The notes beneath the pieces were generated by a model. That model saw nothing but the letters and a program-made list of their open reading frames with translations, was not told where the DNA came from and ran no database searches. Made by a program: the position numbers and the translations under genes. Below are positions 26,043 to 35,633 of a stretch of DNA of 64,000 nucleotides, piece by piece. Positions within the stretch are counted from its first letter, which is position 1; every line of letters begins with the position of its first letter. Source of the stretch: STF1-184 sp050178795 (lineage in GTDB: Bacteria; Bacillota; Clostridia; Christensenellales; UBA1242); assembly GCA_050178795.1 (NCBI GenBank), contig JBFXFT010000004.1:37299-101298 (forward strand), read 5' to 3'.

Positions 26043-26141
26043 TGTTTTTGCTTTTCTTATATATATTAGCCTAAAATTCTTTTCCTTTTTTAAAACATTT
26101 GTGCTAGAATAAAAACTGATTAGATGCTTTTGGAGATATTT

Positions 26142-27674
26142 ATGCTTGCAAAAATTAAGAGTTTCGGTTTAAACGGAATAGATGGTTATTTAGTAGAAGT
26201 AGAGGTAGATTTAAACAACGGTCTTCCTAGTTATGAAACGGTAGGGCTACCAGACACGGCGGTCAAAGAGGGCAAAGAGCGCGTACACTCTGCCATTAAA
26301 AATAGCGGTTTTGAGTTTCCAGCCGTTAAAATTATTGTCAACTTAGCACCAGCGAACACCAAAAAAGAGGGCTCGCTATATGACCTTGGAATAGCGACAG
26401 GCATTTTGTGCGCTACGGGGCAACTCAACATTGAGGATGCTAAAAATTACATAATTTTAGGCGAACTTGGGCTAAATGGCGATGTAAGACGTGTAAATGG
26501 AGTTTTGCCAATTTTAATAAGTGCTAGGGAACAAGGTTACAAAAAAGTAATAATACCGAGTGCAAATAGTTTGGAAGCAAGTTTTATTGCAGGAATGGAA
26601 GTTTATGCAGTAAAAAATTTGCAAGAGTTAGTCAATGTAATTAAAAATATAGACGAATACGAAACAATAAAAATTAACTCATTTGAAAATGTAAAAAATC
26701 AAAATTTAACTATAAACGACTTTAAAGATGTCAAAGGTCAAGCGAGTGCAAAACGCGCACTTGAAATTGCTGCGGCTGGCGGTCATAACGTACTTATGAT
26801 AGGACCTCCAGGCAGTGGAAAAACTATGCTTGCAAAGTGTTTTTCAAGCATACTACCAGATATGACTTTTGCAGAAGCCTTAGAGGCGACAAAAATACAT
26901 TCTATCGCAGGCGTCTTAGATAGTAGCACAGGCATAATAACAAGTAGACCATTTAGGGCGCCACACCACACGGCTAGCATAGTAGCGCTTACTGGTGGTG
27001 GCAAAAACAGTAAACCTGGCGAAATTAGTTTGGCACACAACGGAGTGTTGTTTTTGGACGAAATGCCAGAATACCCAAGGAGTGCTATTGAAGTTTTAAG
27101 GCAACCTTTGGAGGACGGCAAAATTGTTGTCAGCCGTGCTGCACTTACTGCTGAGTATCCATCAAGGTTTACTCTTATTGCAAGTATGAACCCTTGTCCT
27201 TGCGGTTATTATGGCAGCAAAAAACATTCTTGCCGTTGTACACCAAGTCAAATTCATAGGTATTTAAATAAACTAAGCGGACCACTTATGGACAGGATTG
27301 ATTTACACATAGAAGTAGACAGTGTGGAGTATACTGACCTAAAAAGTACAAGGGAAGAAGAACCGTCTTCAAGTATAAAAAAGAGGGTGGACTTTGCAAG
27401 GAAGATTCAAACAGAACGCTATAAAAACAGCAAAATTCACAACAATGCCTCTATGACGCAAAGCCAATTTAAAAAGTACTGTATTCTAGACGAAGAGGGA
27501 GAAAAACTTTTAAAAGGTGCTTTTGAAAGTTTAAATTTAAGTGCTAGGGCACATAACAGAATTTTAAAAGTGGCAAGAACTATTGCCGATTTAGAGGGCA
27601 GCGAAGACATTAAGTTAGAACATTTAGCGGAGGCAATACAATATAGGTCACTAGACCGCAAATATTTTGTATAA
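26142..27674 (+). CDS. comM: YifB/ComM-family AAA+ ATPase
   Basis: A 510-aa Mg-chelatase-like AAA+ protein. The N-terminal Lon-S16-like domain spans about residues 1-170; then the ATPase core has GPPGSGKTMLAK near 223, Walker B LFLDEMPEY, sensor SMNPCPCGYYG, and a C-terminal Mg-chelatase domain. In naturally transformable bacteria ComM is a hexameric helicase that extends branch migration of incoming DNA. dprA follows 12 bp later, supporting a recombination or uptake role. ATG 26142 follows TTGGAG; the in-frame ATG at 26124 lies upstream of that site. Confidence 0.93.
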   Translation: MLAKIKSFGLNGIDGYLVEVEVDLNNGLPSYETVGLPDTAVKEGKERVHSAIKNSGFEFPAVKIIVNLAPANTKKEGSLYDLGIATGILCATGQLNIEDAKNYIILGELGLNGDVRRVNGVLPILISAREQGYKKVIIPSANSLEASFIAGMEVYAVKNLQELVNVIKNIDEYETIKINSFENVKNQNLTINDFKDVKGQASAKRALEIAAAGGHNVLMIGPPGSGKTMLAKCFSSILPDMTFAEALEATKIHSIAGVLDSSTGIITSRPFRAPHHTASIVALTGGGKNSKPGEISLAHNGVLFLDEMPEYPRSAIEVLRQPLEDGKIVVSRAALTAEYPSRFTLIASMNPCPCGYYGSKKHSCRCTPSQIHRYLNKLSGPLMDRIDLHIEVDSVEYTDLKSTREEEPSSSIKKRVDFARKIQTERYKNSKIHNNASMTQSQFKKYCILDEEGEKLLKGAFESLNLSARAHNRILKVARTIADLEGSEDIKLEHLAEAIQYRSLDRKYFV

Positions 27675-27686
27675 TAGGGAGGAAAT

Positions 27687-28778
27687 ATGTTTACAAAAGA
27701 TGAAAAAGCAATAATTTGGCTAGACATTTTTGATAATTTAACAATAAAACGCAAGTATGAATTGTTGAATATGTATGCCTCTCCAAAAGAGTTATTTGCA
27801 AACTTTAAAAACGACTTTAATAAAGTAAAAAGTATTTTAGAGGCAGACGAATTTAATAAAATGGCTTATGCCTTAGATGAAAATTTTATTGACAAGCAAA
27901 TTTTTGAATATGAAAAAATAAAAGTAAGTTTAGTTACTTTGTTTTCTAAAGAATATCCAAACTTATTAAAGGAAACGGCAACTCCTCCGTTAGTTTTATA
28001 TTGCCGTGGAGACTTGTCGCTATTAAATAGCGAGTGTTTAGCTGTTGTAGGAACAAGAAGGGCAACGAGGTATGGCAAAAAGGTTACCGAGAGTTTTGTA
28101 AAAGAATTAGCGTTAAATGGCTTTACAATAGTTAGCGGTTTAGCAGATGGAATAGACACGATAGCGCATAGAACAGCACTTGAAAATGGTGGCAAAACGA
28201 TTGCAGTTTTAGGTGGTGGGGTAGACCAAATTTACCCTTATGCAAATGTCGGTTTAAGTAGAGAAGTTGTGGCAAAAGGGCTATTAATTAGCGAATATAA
28301 GCCAGACCAAAAACCAGCAGGCTTTCATTTTCCTGTCCGCAATAGGATTATTGCGGGAATAAGTAAAGGAGTGCTAATTACAGAGGCTGGCGAAAAAAGC
28401 GGTTCTATGCATACAAAAGAGTACGCAATAGAGGCAGGAAGAGACCTATTTGTAGTTCCTGGAAATATTGACAGCACAGCAAGTGCTGGCTGCAATCAAA
28501 TAATTAAAAGTTTGCAAGGCGCTATGGTTACAAGTGCGGACGACATTTTAGAAAATTACGGCAAAACAAACAGTTATAAGGGCGTACTTTCTAGACCAAG
28601 TTTGCAACTAACTATGGACGAGCAAATTATAATAAACATAATAGGAAATGAAGAGTGTCATTATGACGAACTTTTAGAAAAAACAAACTTTGACACTAAA
28701 ACCCTTAACAGTTTGTTGACAACTATGCAAGTTCGTGGAATAATAAAAAAATTGCCAGGCAATTTATATGAAGTGTAA
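27687..28778 (+). CDS. dprA: DNA-processing protein DprA
   Basis: Binds incoming single-stranded DNA and loads RecA during transformation. 363 aa. A helical N-terminal domain (1 to about 80) precedes the extended Rossmann fold with VVGTRRATRYG, SGLADGIDTIAH and PVRNRIIAG motifs, then a C-terminal winged helix (about 305-363). The GGAGG ribosome-binding site is 7 nt upstream of ATG. topA follows, the standard dprA-topA pair. Confidence 0.96.
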   Translation: MFTKDEKAIIWLDIFDNLTIKRKYELLNMYASPKELFANFKNDFNKVKSILEADEFNKMAYALDENFIDKQIFEYEKIKVSLVTLFSKEYPNLLKETATPPLVLYCRGDLSLLNSECLAVVGTRRATRYGKKVTESFVKELALNGFTIVSGLADGIDTIAHRTALENGGKTIAVLGGGVDQIYPYANVGLSREVVAKGLLISEYKPDQKPAGFHFPVRNRIIAGISKGVLITEAGEKSGSMHTKEYAIEAGRDLFVVPGNIDSTASAGCNQIIKSLQGAMVTSADDILENYGKTNSYKGVLSRPSLQLTMDEQIIINIIGNEECHYDELLEKTNFDTKTLNSLLTTMQVRGIIKKLPGNLYEV

Positions 28779-28794
28779 AAATAAAGGAGAATAA

Positions 28795-30927
28795 ATGAAT
28801 TTAGTTATTATAGAAGGTGCAGGTAAAAAAGATACAATAAAAAAATATTTGGGAAGTAACTATACCGTTTTTGCAACAAAAGGACATGTAAGAGACTTGC
28901 CTTCAAAGACCTTGTCAGTAGATATTAAGGGCGATTTTTCGCCACGTTATGCAATTATGCCAGACAAAAAAGACATAATTAAACAATTAAAAGAAAAGGC
29001 CTCTAAGGCAGATAAAATTTATCTTGCTTCCGACCCAGATAGAGAAGGAGAGGCCATTGCATGGCACGTCGCTTATGTTTTAGACATACCAAAAGACGAA
29101 AAATGCAGGGTAGTATTTAACGAAATTAGTAAAAAAGCCATTGAAGAGGCACTAAAGCACCCAAGGGCAATAGACCAAAAGTTGGTAGACGCCCAACAAG
29201 CAAGGCGCGTACTTGACCGCATAGTTGGCTATACATTATCTCCAATTATAAGTAACAAAATACAACCAAAACTTAGCGCAGGTAGGGTGCAAAGCGTTGC
29301 ACTTAAACTACTTGTAGATAGAGAAAAGGAAATTTTGGCTTTTAAACCGCAAGAGTATTGGTTAATAAACGCACTACTTGAAAAAAGCGGTCAAAAACCA
29401 ACTTTTAAGGCTTTACTTGCTACATATAAAGGCAAAAAAGCAAATGTAGCAAATGAAGAAGAAGCAAATGAAGTATTTAACAATTTAAAAAATGCAAAAT
29501 TTACAGTAAATAAAGTAGCAAAAAAGGTACTTAAAGTTCACGCTCCAGCACCTTTTACTACGAGCACAATGCAACAAGACGCTCTAAACAAATTGGGTAT
29601 GGACTTAAAGCGCACTACACAAGTTTCTCAAAACTTGTATGAGGGTGTTAATTTGCCAGAGGGTAAAACCGCTCTTGTAACCTACATAAGGACAGACTCT
29701 ACAAGGGTAAGTGCTGACGCCATTAAAATGGTAAGAGAGCACATTGAGACCGTTTATGGCAAGAACTATTTGCCAGCAAAACCTAACTATTATGCCCAAA
29801 AAGAGTTGACGCAAGACGCCCACGAGGCAATTAGACCAATCAATATGGACGTTAAGCCAGAAGAGATTAAAAAATATGTAACTTCTGACCAATATAAACT
29901 TTATAAATTAATATACGAGCGCTTTTTGGCGAGCCAAATGATAGAGGCTGAATATGATAGCGTAATTGCAGATATTGAAGCAAATAGTTACATTTTAAAA
30001 GTTACAGGCAAGGCTGTAAAATTTTTGGGCTACACGGCAGCCTACAAAAACTATTTGACCGAAGATGAGGAAGAAGAGGAAAAAGGCAGCAACATAAAAC
30101 TACCTGAACTTAACGAGGGTGACATTTTAAATTTACTAGACATATTGAAGGAACAAAAGTTTACAAAACCACCTCAAAGGTATACCGAGGCAATGCTAGT
30201 AAAAGCGATGGAAGAAAAAGGCATAGGAAGACCAGCGACTTATACGCCTACAATTACTACGCTTGCAACTAGAAAATATACAGAAAAAGACGGCAAAAAA
30301 CTAAAACCAACCGAACTTGGTATGGTAGTTACAGATATGCTTGAAAAGTACTTTTCAGACATAGTAGATGTTGACTTTACAGCGAGAATGGAAAAGCGCT
30401 TAGATGACGTTTCAGAAGATGGAATAGACTGGAAAGAAGACGTAATTGCAAAGTTCTATCATTGGTTTGAAAAATTAATTAAAAAAGCAGGGCAAGAAGC
30501 GCCAAAAGTTAAATTAGAACCAGTTGTTAGCGATGTTATTTGCGATAAATGCGGTGCAAACATGGTAATAAAAGAGGGTAAGTATGGCAAATTTTTGGCT
30601 TGCCCAAATTATCCAACTTGTAAAAATATTAAGAGTCTTCAAAAAGAGGAAGAAAAACCAGTGGCAAAGTGCCCAGATTGTGGTAAACCAGTATACGCAA
30701 GAAAGAGTAGGACTGGAAGGGTATTTTATGGCTGTTCTGGTTACCCAGATTGCAAATTTATATCTTGGGGTATTCCGTTAGAGGAAAAATGCCCAGATTG
30801 CGGACACTATTTGACAAGACAAGAAAACAAAAACGAGTTTGTAGTTAGATGTAGCAATGAAGAATGTACCTATAAAAGAGTAGAGCCAAAGCCTAAAAAA
30901 GAGGCAAGTGGTGAGGAAAATGAATAA
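28795..30927 (+). CDS. topA: DNA topoisomerase I
   Basis: Type IA topoisomerase that relaxes negative supercoils. 710 aa. The TOPRIM domain is at the N-terminus (IIEGAGKKDTI... SDPDREGEAIAWH), where the family normally has ESPxKA/ESPAKxKTI; here the first motif reads EGAGKKDT. The active-site tyrosine lies in TYIRTDSTR. The C-terminus holds three zinc ribbons (CDKCG..., CPDCGKPV..., CPDCGHY...). It overlaps trmFO by 8 bp. Confidence 0.97.
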   Translation: MNLVIIEGAGKKDTIKKYLGSNYTVFATKGHVRDLPSKTLSVDIKGDFSPRYAIMPDKKDIIKQLKEKASKADKIYLASDPDREGEAIAWHVAYVLDIPKDEKCRVVFNEISKKAIEEALKHPRAIDQKLVDAQQARRVLDRIVGYTLSPIISNKIQPKLSAGRVQSVALKLLVDREKEILAFKPQEYWLINALLEKSGQKPTFKALLATYKGKKANVANEEEANEVFNNLKNAKFTVNKVAKKVLKVHAPAPFTTSTMQQDALNKLGMDLKRTTQVSQNLYEGVNLPEGKTALVTYIRTDSTRVSADAIKMVREHIETVYGKNYLPAKPNYYAQKELTQDAHEAIRPINMDVKPEEIKKYVTSDQYKLYKLIYERFLASQMIEAEYDSVIADIEANSYILKVTGKAVKFLGYTAAYKNYLTEDEEEEEKGSNIKLPELNEGDILNLLDILKEQKFTKPPQRYTEAMLVKAMEEKGIGRPATYTPTITTLATRKYTEKDGKKLKPTELGMVVTDMLEKYFSDIVDVDFTARMEKRLDDVSEDGIDWKEDVIAKFYHWFEKLIKKAGQEAPKVKLEPVVSDVICDKCGANMVIKEGKYGKFLACPNYPTCKNIKSLQKEEEKPVAKCPDCGKPVYARKSRTGRVFYGCSGYPDCKFISWGIPLEEKCPDCGHYLTRQENKNEFVVRCSNEECTYKRVEPKPKKEASGEENE

Positions 30928-32239
30928 CAAGATAGTAAATGTAATAGGCGCTGGGCTTGCAGGCTCAGAGGCCAGTTATCAACTTGCTAAGCGTGGCATA
31001 AAAGTTAATCTATACGAAATGAAGCCAACTAATTTTACGCCAGCACACAAAAATCAAAACTTTGCAGAACTTGTTTGTAGCAATAGTCTTCGCTCTAACG
31101 ACCCACTAAATGCAGCAGGGTTATTAAAGGAAGAATTGAGGCTTTTAGATAGTTTAGTAATAAGAGTTGCAGACAAGGTAAGCGTTCCTGCTGGAAGTTC
31201 TTTGGCGGTAGATAGAGGCGCCTTTAGTAAGGCAATAACCGACGAACTAAAAAGCAATAAAAACATAACCATAATAAACGAAAAAGTTAACAAAATTGAT
31301 GTAAGTGTACCTACAATAATAGCGACAGGTCCACTTACAACAGACGAACTAAGCCAAAATTTAAAAGAATTATTTGGGCAAGATTACTTGTACTTTTTTG
31401 ACGCAATAGCACCAATAGTATCAGATGAAAGTATAGACAAAACAAAATCATTTTTTAAAGACCGCTACGATAAGGGAAAAAACGGTGGCGACTATTTAAA
31501 CTGCCCTATGAATAAAGCGGAGTATGACCTATTTTATAAAGAACTTATAAGTGCAAAAACCATTGAACTTAAAGACTTTGAAAACGACAAGGTTTTTGAG
31601 GGTTGTATGCCAGTTGAAGTTATGGCAAAAAGGGGCGAAAAGGCACTACTATTTGGTCCATTAAAACCTGTTGGGCTATCTCACCCTGAAACTGGCGAAA
31701 AATATTATGCAATCGTGCAATTACGAAAAGAAAATACGCTAAACGAGTTATATAATTTGGTAGGCTTTCAAACAAACTTAAATTTTGCAGAGCAAAAAAG
31801 GGTGTTTAGTTTAATACCTGCACTTAAAAATGCAGAGTTTGTGCGCTATGGAATTATGCACAGGAACACTTTTGTAAATGCACCAGCAGTTTTAAACAAA
31901 TTTTATCAAGTAAAAAAATATAGTAACTTGTTTTTGGCAGGTCAGTTAAGTGGGGTTGAGGGCTACATAGAGAGCATATCAAGTGGACTTTACTGCGCCA
32001 TAAATATGGCAAACCACATAAAAAACAAACCATTTGTTGAGTTTAGCGCTAAGACCTGTATGGGCGCAATGCCAAACTATATGGTAAACGCTAGTCCAAC
32101 AAATTTTCAACCTATGAATATTAATTTTGGAATAGTTGAAGATATGGGGCAAAATATAAAAGATAAAAACACTAGACGCAAATTAATTTATGAGCGTTCT
32201 ATTGCGGAAATAAAAGAAAAAATAAAGGAAGGTGAATAA
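30920..32239 (+). CDS. trmFO: Folate-dependent tRNA (uracil-54) methyltransferase TrmFO
   Basis: Flavoenzyme that makes m5U54 (ribothymidine) of tRNA using methylene-tetrahydrofolate. 439 aa. The FAD-binding GxGLAGSEAS loop is at residues 10-18, with CSNSLRSND and the C-terminal FLAGQLSGVEGYIES motif containing the second nucleotide-binding region. ATG 30920 follows GTGAGGAAA inside the topA end. The topA-trmFO-hslVU order is standard for Bacillota; xerC and codY are missing. Confidence 0.96.
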   Translation: MNNKIVNVIGAGLAGSEASYQLAKRGIKVNLYEMKPTNFTPAHKNQNFAELVCSNSLRSNDPLNAAGLLKEELRLLDSLVIRVADKVSVPAGSSLAVDRGAFSKAITDELKSNKNITIINEKVNKIDVSVPTIIATGPLTTDELSQNLKELFGQDYLYFFDAIAPIVSDESIDKTKSFFKDRYDKGKNGGDYLNCPMNKAEYDLFYKELISAKTIELKDFENDKVFEGCMPVEVMAKRGEKALLFGPLKPVGLSHPETGEKYYAIVQLRKENTLNELYNLVGFQTNLNFAEQKRVFSLIPALKNAEFVRYGIMHRNTFVNAPAVLNKFYQVKKYSNLFLAGQLSGVEGYIESISSGLYCAINMANHIKNKPFVEFSAKTCMGAMPNYMVNASPTNFQPMNINFGIVEDMGQNIKDKNTRRKLIYERSIAEIKEKIKEGE

Positions 32240-32244
32240 AAATT

Positions 32245-32781
32245 ATGAATCAATTTGAAGGAACGACAATAGTAGCCGTTAAAAGAGACGGCAAAACAGC
32301 AATTGCTGGAGACGGACAAGTAACATTTGGTCAAAACACCATTATGAAGAATAATGCAATAAAAGTTCGCAGAATTTATGACGACAAAGTCGTAATAGGT
32401 TTTGCAGGCGGAGTTGCAGATGCTTTTAGTTTGAGTGCAAGGTTTGAAGAGATGTTATACAAATTTTCGGGCAACCTTATGAGAAGCGCGGTCGAATTAG
32501 CGCTTGCTTTTAGGACGGACGAAATTTTAAGAAAATTAGAGGCTATGATGATAGTAGCAGACAGCGAAAAACTATTAATCATAAGTGGAAATGGCGAAGT
32601 AATAGAGCCAGAAAACGGCATTTGTGCCATTGGAAGTGGTGGAAACTATGCCTACGCTAGCGCAAAAGCGTTAGTTGAAAACACAACGCTTTCTGCAAAA
32701 GAAATTGCAGAAAAAGCAATATCAATAGCAGGTGATATTTGTGTATTTACAAATCATCACATCACAATAGAGGAGGTGTAA
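32245..32781 (+). CDS. hslV: ATP-dependent protease subunit HslV (ClpQ)
   Basis: Proteasome-like peptidase of the HslUV protease. 178 aa. The N-terminus is MNQFEGTTIVAVKRDG; the TT pair at residues 7-8 aligns with the catalytic N-terminal Thr of other HslV proteins, so a short leader of six residues would have to be removed. GDGQVTFG and IGSGGNYA are conserved. The stop is 2 bp before hslU. Confidence 0.94.
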   Translation: MNQFEGTTIVAVKRDGKTAIAGDGQVTFGQNTIMKNNAIKVRRIYDDKVVIGFAGGVADAFSLSARFEEMLYKFSGNLMRSAVELALAFRTDEILRKLEAMMIVADSEKLLIISGNGEVIEPENGICAIGSGGNYAYASAKALVENTTLSAKEIAEKAISIAGDICVFTNHHITIEEV

Positions 32782-32783
32782 AA

Positions 32784-34085
32784 ATGAATTTATCACCAAA
32801 ACAAATAGTAAAAGAACTTGACGAATACATAATAGGTCAAGACGAGGCAAAAAGAGCCGTTGCAATAGCGCTTAGAAACCGTTATAGACGCAGTAAATTA
32901 AATGAAGAACTAAGGGAAGAAATTACGCCTAAAAACATAATTATGAAAGGTCCTACAGGCGTAGGTAAAACAGAAATTGCGCGTAGGCTTGCAAAATTAG
33001 TAAAGGCACCTTTTGTAAAGGTTGAAGCAACTAAGTTTACAGAAGTTGGCTATGTTGGACGCGATGTTGAAAGTATGATTCGCGACCTAGTAGAAGTAGC
33101 AGTAAGACTGGTAAAAGAAGAAAAGTTGCAAGAAGTTGCAGTAAAGACAACTGAAATTGTAAATAAACGACTATTTGACATTATTTACCCTTTAAAAAAG
33201 GAAGTAGACATTCCAGCAGAGACTCAACACGAGCAAATTATGCAAAATTTAATTAACGGCAAATATGACGAAGAAATGATAGAACTTGATGTTGTAGATA
33301 GCCCAAAACCAGTAGAACTTATGCCAGGCATGGAAGCGGTAAGCATAGGCAACATTTTTGGCGGTATGCTACCACAAAAGAAAAAGCATAAAAAAGTTAC
33401 GGTTGCAAACGCAAGAAAAATGCTACAAGCAGAGGAGAGTGCAAAACTTATTGACCTAGACAGTGTAAACGAAGAGGCAATAAGGCGTGCAGAGCAAGAG
33501 GGCATAGTATTTATTGACGAAATAGACAAAATAGCTGCAAAGGGCAGTCACAATGGACCAGATGTTAGCCGAGAGGGCGTACAAAGGGACATTTTGCCAT
33601 TCGTTGAGGGTTGTACTGTAAACACTAAGTACGGCATTTTGAAGACAGATCACATTTTGTTTATTGCCGCAGGTGCTTTCCACATTGCAAAACTAGAGGA
33701 CTTGATACCAGAATTTCAAGGTAGGTTTCCAATCAGGGTAGAACTTAAAAACCTAACCAAAGAAGACTTTATTAAAATTTTGGAAGAGCCAAGAAACGCA
33801 ATAACTCTTCAATATATTGAACTACTAAAAGTAGACAATATAGACCTAACATTTACTAAGGACGCACTAGAAAAAATTGCAGAAATAGCAGAAAAAGAAA
33901 ACGATACGTCAGAAAACATAGGCGCAAGAAGGCTACATACCATTATGGAATTAGTGCTAGAAGACATATCCTTTAACGCAAGTGGCGACCACCCAGAAAT
34001 GCAAGTAGTAATAGACAAAGCCTACATTGACAAGGCTTTAAAGACTACTATTAAAAAGTATGACCTAACCAAATACGTTTTGTAG
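32784..34085 (+). CDS. hslU: ATP-dependent protease ATPase subunit HslU (ClpY)
   Basis: AAA+ unfoldase partner of HslV. 433 aa. Walker A GPTGVGKTE near residue 58, the GYVGRDVESM pore motif, Walker B IVFIDEIDKIA near 246 and sensor residues in NIGARRLHT. ATG 32784 is chosen since AGGAGGTG is 7 nt upstream. The last two codons and the stop (34080-34085) form part of the outer stem of RNA element copy 2, so the 3' end of this gene is structurally constrained. Confidence 0.96.
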   Translation: MNLSPKQIVKELDEYIIGQDEAKRAVAIALRNRYRRSKLNEELREEITPKNIIMKGPTGVGKTEIARRLAKLVKAPFVKVEATKFTEVGYVGRDVESMIRDLVEVAVRLVKEEKLQEVAVKTTEIVNKRLFDIIYPLKKEVDIPAETQHEQIMQNLINGKYDEEMIELDVVDSPKPVELMPGMEAVSIGNIFGGMLPQKKKHKKVTVANARKMLQAEESAKLIDLDSVNEEAIRRAEQEGIVFIDEIDKIAAKGSHNGPDVSREGVQRDILPFVEGCTVNTKYGILKTDHILFIAAGAFHIAKLEDLIPEFQGRFPIRVELKNLTKEDFIKILEEPRNAITLQYIELLKVDNIDLTFTKDALEKIAEIAEKENDTSENIGARRLHTIMELVLEDISFNASGDHPEMQVVIDKAYIDKALKTTIKKYDLTKYVL

Positions 34086-34212
34086 GCTTTAATTAGCACA
34101 ATTATTCCGTTTACTACACGGCTGTTGTCAAACAGTCGTGTATTATTGTATACACTCCTGCTTGAACAAAACCGTGTGAGCCTAATACTTGCACCAATTA
34201 AAGCCTACAAAA
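34078..34212 (+). ncRNA. Structured RNA element, copy 2 (unrecognised family)
   Basis: The outer stem of 17 perfect base pairs joins 34078-34094 and 34196-34212; its sequence is unrelated to the stems of copies 1 and 3. The same internal features follow: CAA/TTG pairs, T-C mismatch, TATT/AATA pairs, then the core from GTTTACT (34109) through CTCCTGCTTGA to GTGAGCC. The core is nearly identical to copy 1 (ACACGGCTGT, AAACAGTCGTGTA, ACCGTGTGAGCC). The 5' arm begins inside the last codons of hslU. No long T-run follows, so it is not a simple terminator. Confidence 0.78.
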
Positions 34213-34292
34213 CAAGTGCACTTACTAAAATTAAAACTTTTTTTGGGCGTCAAGTATGTTTTTAGGTAGTTTTAATAATATAAGTTGAAAGA

Positions 34293-34321
34293 TTGACCTT
34301 TAAACTGGCTTTTGCTATAAT
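34293..34321 (+). promoter_or_regulatory. hisS promoter
   Basis: TTGACC (34293-34298), 17-bp spacer, TATAAT (34316-34321). No T-box leader fits in the roughly 25 nt before the gene. Confidence 0.85.
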
Positions 34322-34351
34322 GAAATCATATAAAATTTGAGTGGAGAAAGT

Positions 34352-35629
34352 ATGAAAGGACAAATTATTACTGCACAAAAAGGTACGAAGGATGTTTTAC
34401 CTAACGAGAGTTACAAGTGGCACTACTTAGAAGACAAAATTAAAGAGGTAACACGCCTTTACAATATTAAGGAAGTTCGCACCCCAATGTTTGAGGCGAC
34501 CGAACTATTTTTGCGCGGTGTTGGTGATAGCACAGACATAGTAAATAAAGAGATGTATACCTTTTTAGACAAAGGCGATAGAAGCATAACCCTAAAACCA
34601 GAGGGTACTGCTGGCGTCGTAAGAAGTTATATTGAAAACGGCTTATTTAACGAGCCTCAACCAATTAAATGCTATTATGTGAGTTCAATTTTCAGGTATG
34701 AAAGACCACAAAAAGGTAGACTTCGCGAGCATCATCAATTTGGCATAGAATACTTTGGTTCAAATAGTCCACTTGCCGATGCAGAAGTAATTATGGTAGC
34801 AGTTGACTTTATTAAAAGTTTTGGCATAAAAAATGTAAGCGTAAACATTAACAGCATAGGAAACGAAGGTGATAGAGAAAACTATAAGGCGAAATTAAGA
34901 GACTATTTTAAAAATCAACTAAATGATTTATGCTCTGATTGCCAAAACAGATATAACACAAATGTATTAAGGCTACTTGACTGCAAAGTAGATATGGAAA
35001 AGGAAGTTGTAAAGAACGCTCCAAGCATATTAAATAGTTTAAGTGAAGAGAGCATGAGACATTTTGAAGCGGTTAAAAAAGAACTCACTGTTAAAGATAT
35101 AAAATATACAGTTAACGATAAAATTGTAAGAGGACTAGACTATTACACTGGAACAGTTTTTGAAATTATAGGGGACGACATTGAGGGTCCAAGCAAAGTT
35201 ATTTGCGGTGGCGGTCGTTATAATAATTTGGTTGAAGAACTTGGCGGAAAGCCTGAACCAGCAGTTGGTTTTGGTATGGGCTTAGAGCGCGTACTTATGT
35301 TACTTGACGAGTTTAAAATAAGCATTCCAGAGCCAGCAGGCGTTGATGTTTATGTAATAAGTAGCGATAAGGTTGTAAACGCTCTTGAAGTTGCAAACGA
35401 ACTTCGTGAAAGAGGTGTGAGTGCAGAAGTTGATCTACTTGAGAGGGGTTTAAACGCCCAATTAAACTACGCAAATAAAATAGGTGCTAAGTTTGTAATG
35501 TTTGCAAGCGATAATAGTTTTATTGAATTAAAAAATATGAAAAATGGCGTACAAGAGCCAATGACCTTTGAAGAGGCTGTTGAATTTATAAAATTTGGCA
35601 AAAGAAAAGCAAAGTATATAATGGCGTAA
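34352..35629 (+). CDS. hisS: Histidyl-tRNA synthetase
   Basis: Class II aminoacyl-tRNA synthetase charging tRNA-His. 425 aa. Motif 2 region FRYERPQKGRLREHHQ, histidine-specific RGLDYYTGTVFE and motif 3 GFGMGLERVLM are all present; a C-terminal anticodon-binding domain follows (about 330-425). ATG 34352 follows GTGGAGAAA. The usual partner aspS is absent; tcdA starts 4 bp later. Confidence 0.97.
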   Translation: MKGQIITAQKGTKDVLPNESYKWHYLEDKIKEVTRLYNIKEVRTPMFEATELFLRGVGDSTDIVNKEMYTFLDKGDRSITLKPEGTAGVVRSYIENGLFNEPQPIKCYYVSSIFRYERPQKGRLREHHQFGIEYFGSNSPLADAEVIMVAVDFIKSFGIKNVSVNINSIGNEGDRENYKAKLRDYFKNQLNDLCSDCQNRYNTNVLRLLDCKVDMEKEVVKNAPSILNSLSEESMRHFEAVKKELTVKDIKYTVNDKIVRGLDYYTGTVFEIIGDDIEGPSKVICGGGRYNNLVEELGGKPEPAVGFGMGLERVLMLLDEFKISIPEPAGVDVYVISSDKVVNALEVANELRERGVSAEVDLLERGLNAQLNYANKIGAKFVMFASDNSFIELKNMKNGVQEPMTFEEAVEFIKFGKRKAKYIMA

Positions 35630-35633
35630 ATTT

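Noticed and set aside
26142..28778. A competence operon
   Set aside because: Only comM-like and dprA genes are present; both are widespread in non-competent bacteria, and no comE/comG genes are in the window.
28795..30927. Possible frameshift in topA because of its unusual first motif
   Set aside because: The reading frame is continuous over 710 residues with TOPRIM, active-site Tyr and three zinc ribbons intact, so this is divergence rather than damage.
34212..34351. T-box riboswitch upstream of hisS
   Set aside because: The promoter lies only about 25-30 nt from the gene and no T-box sequence is present.
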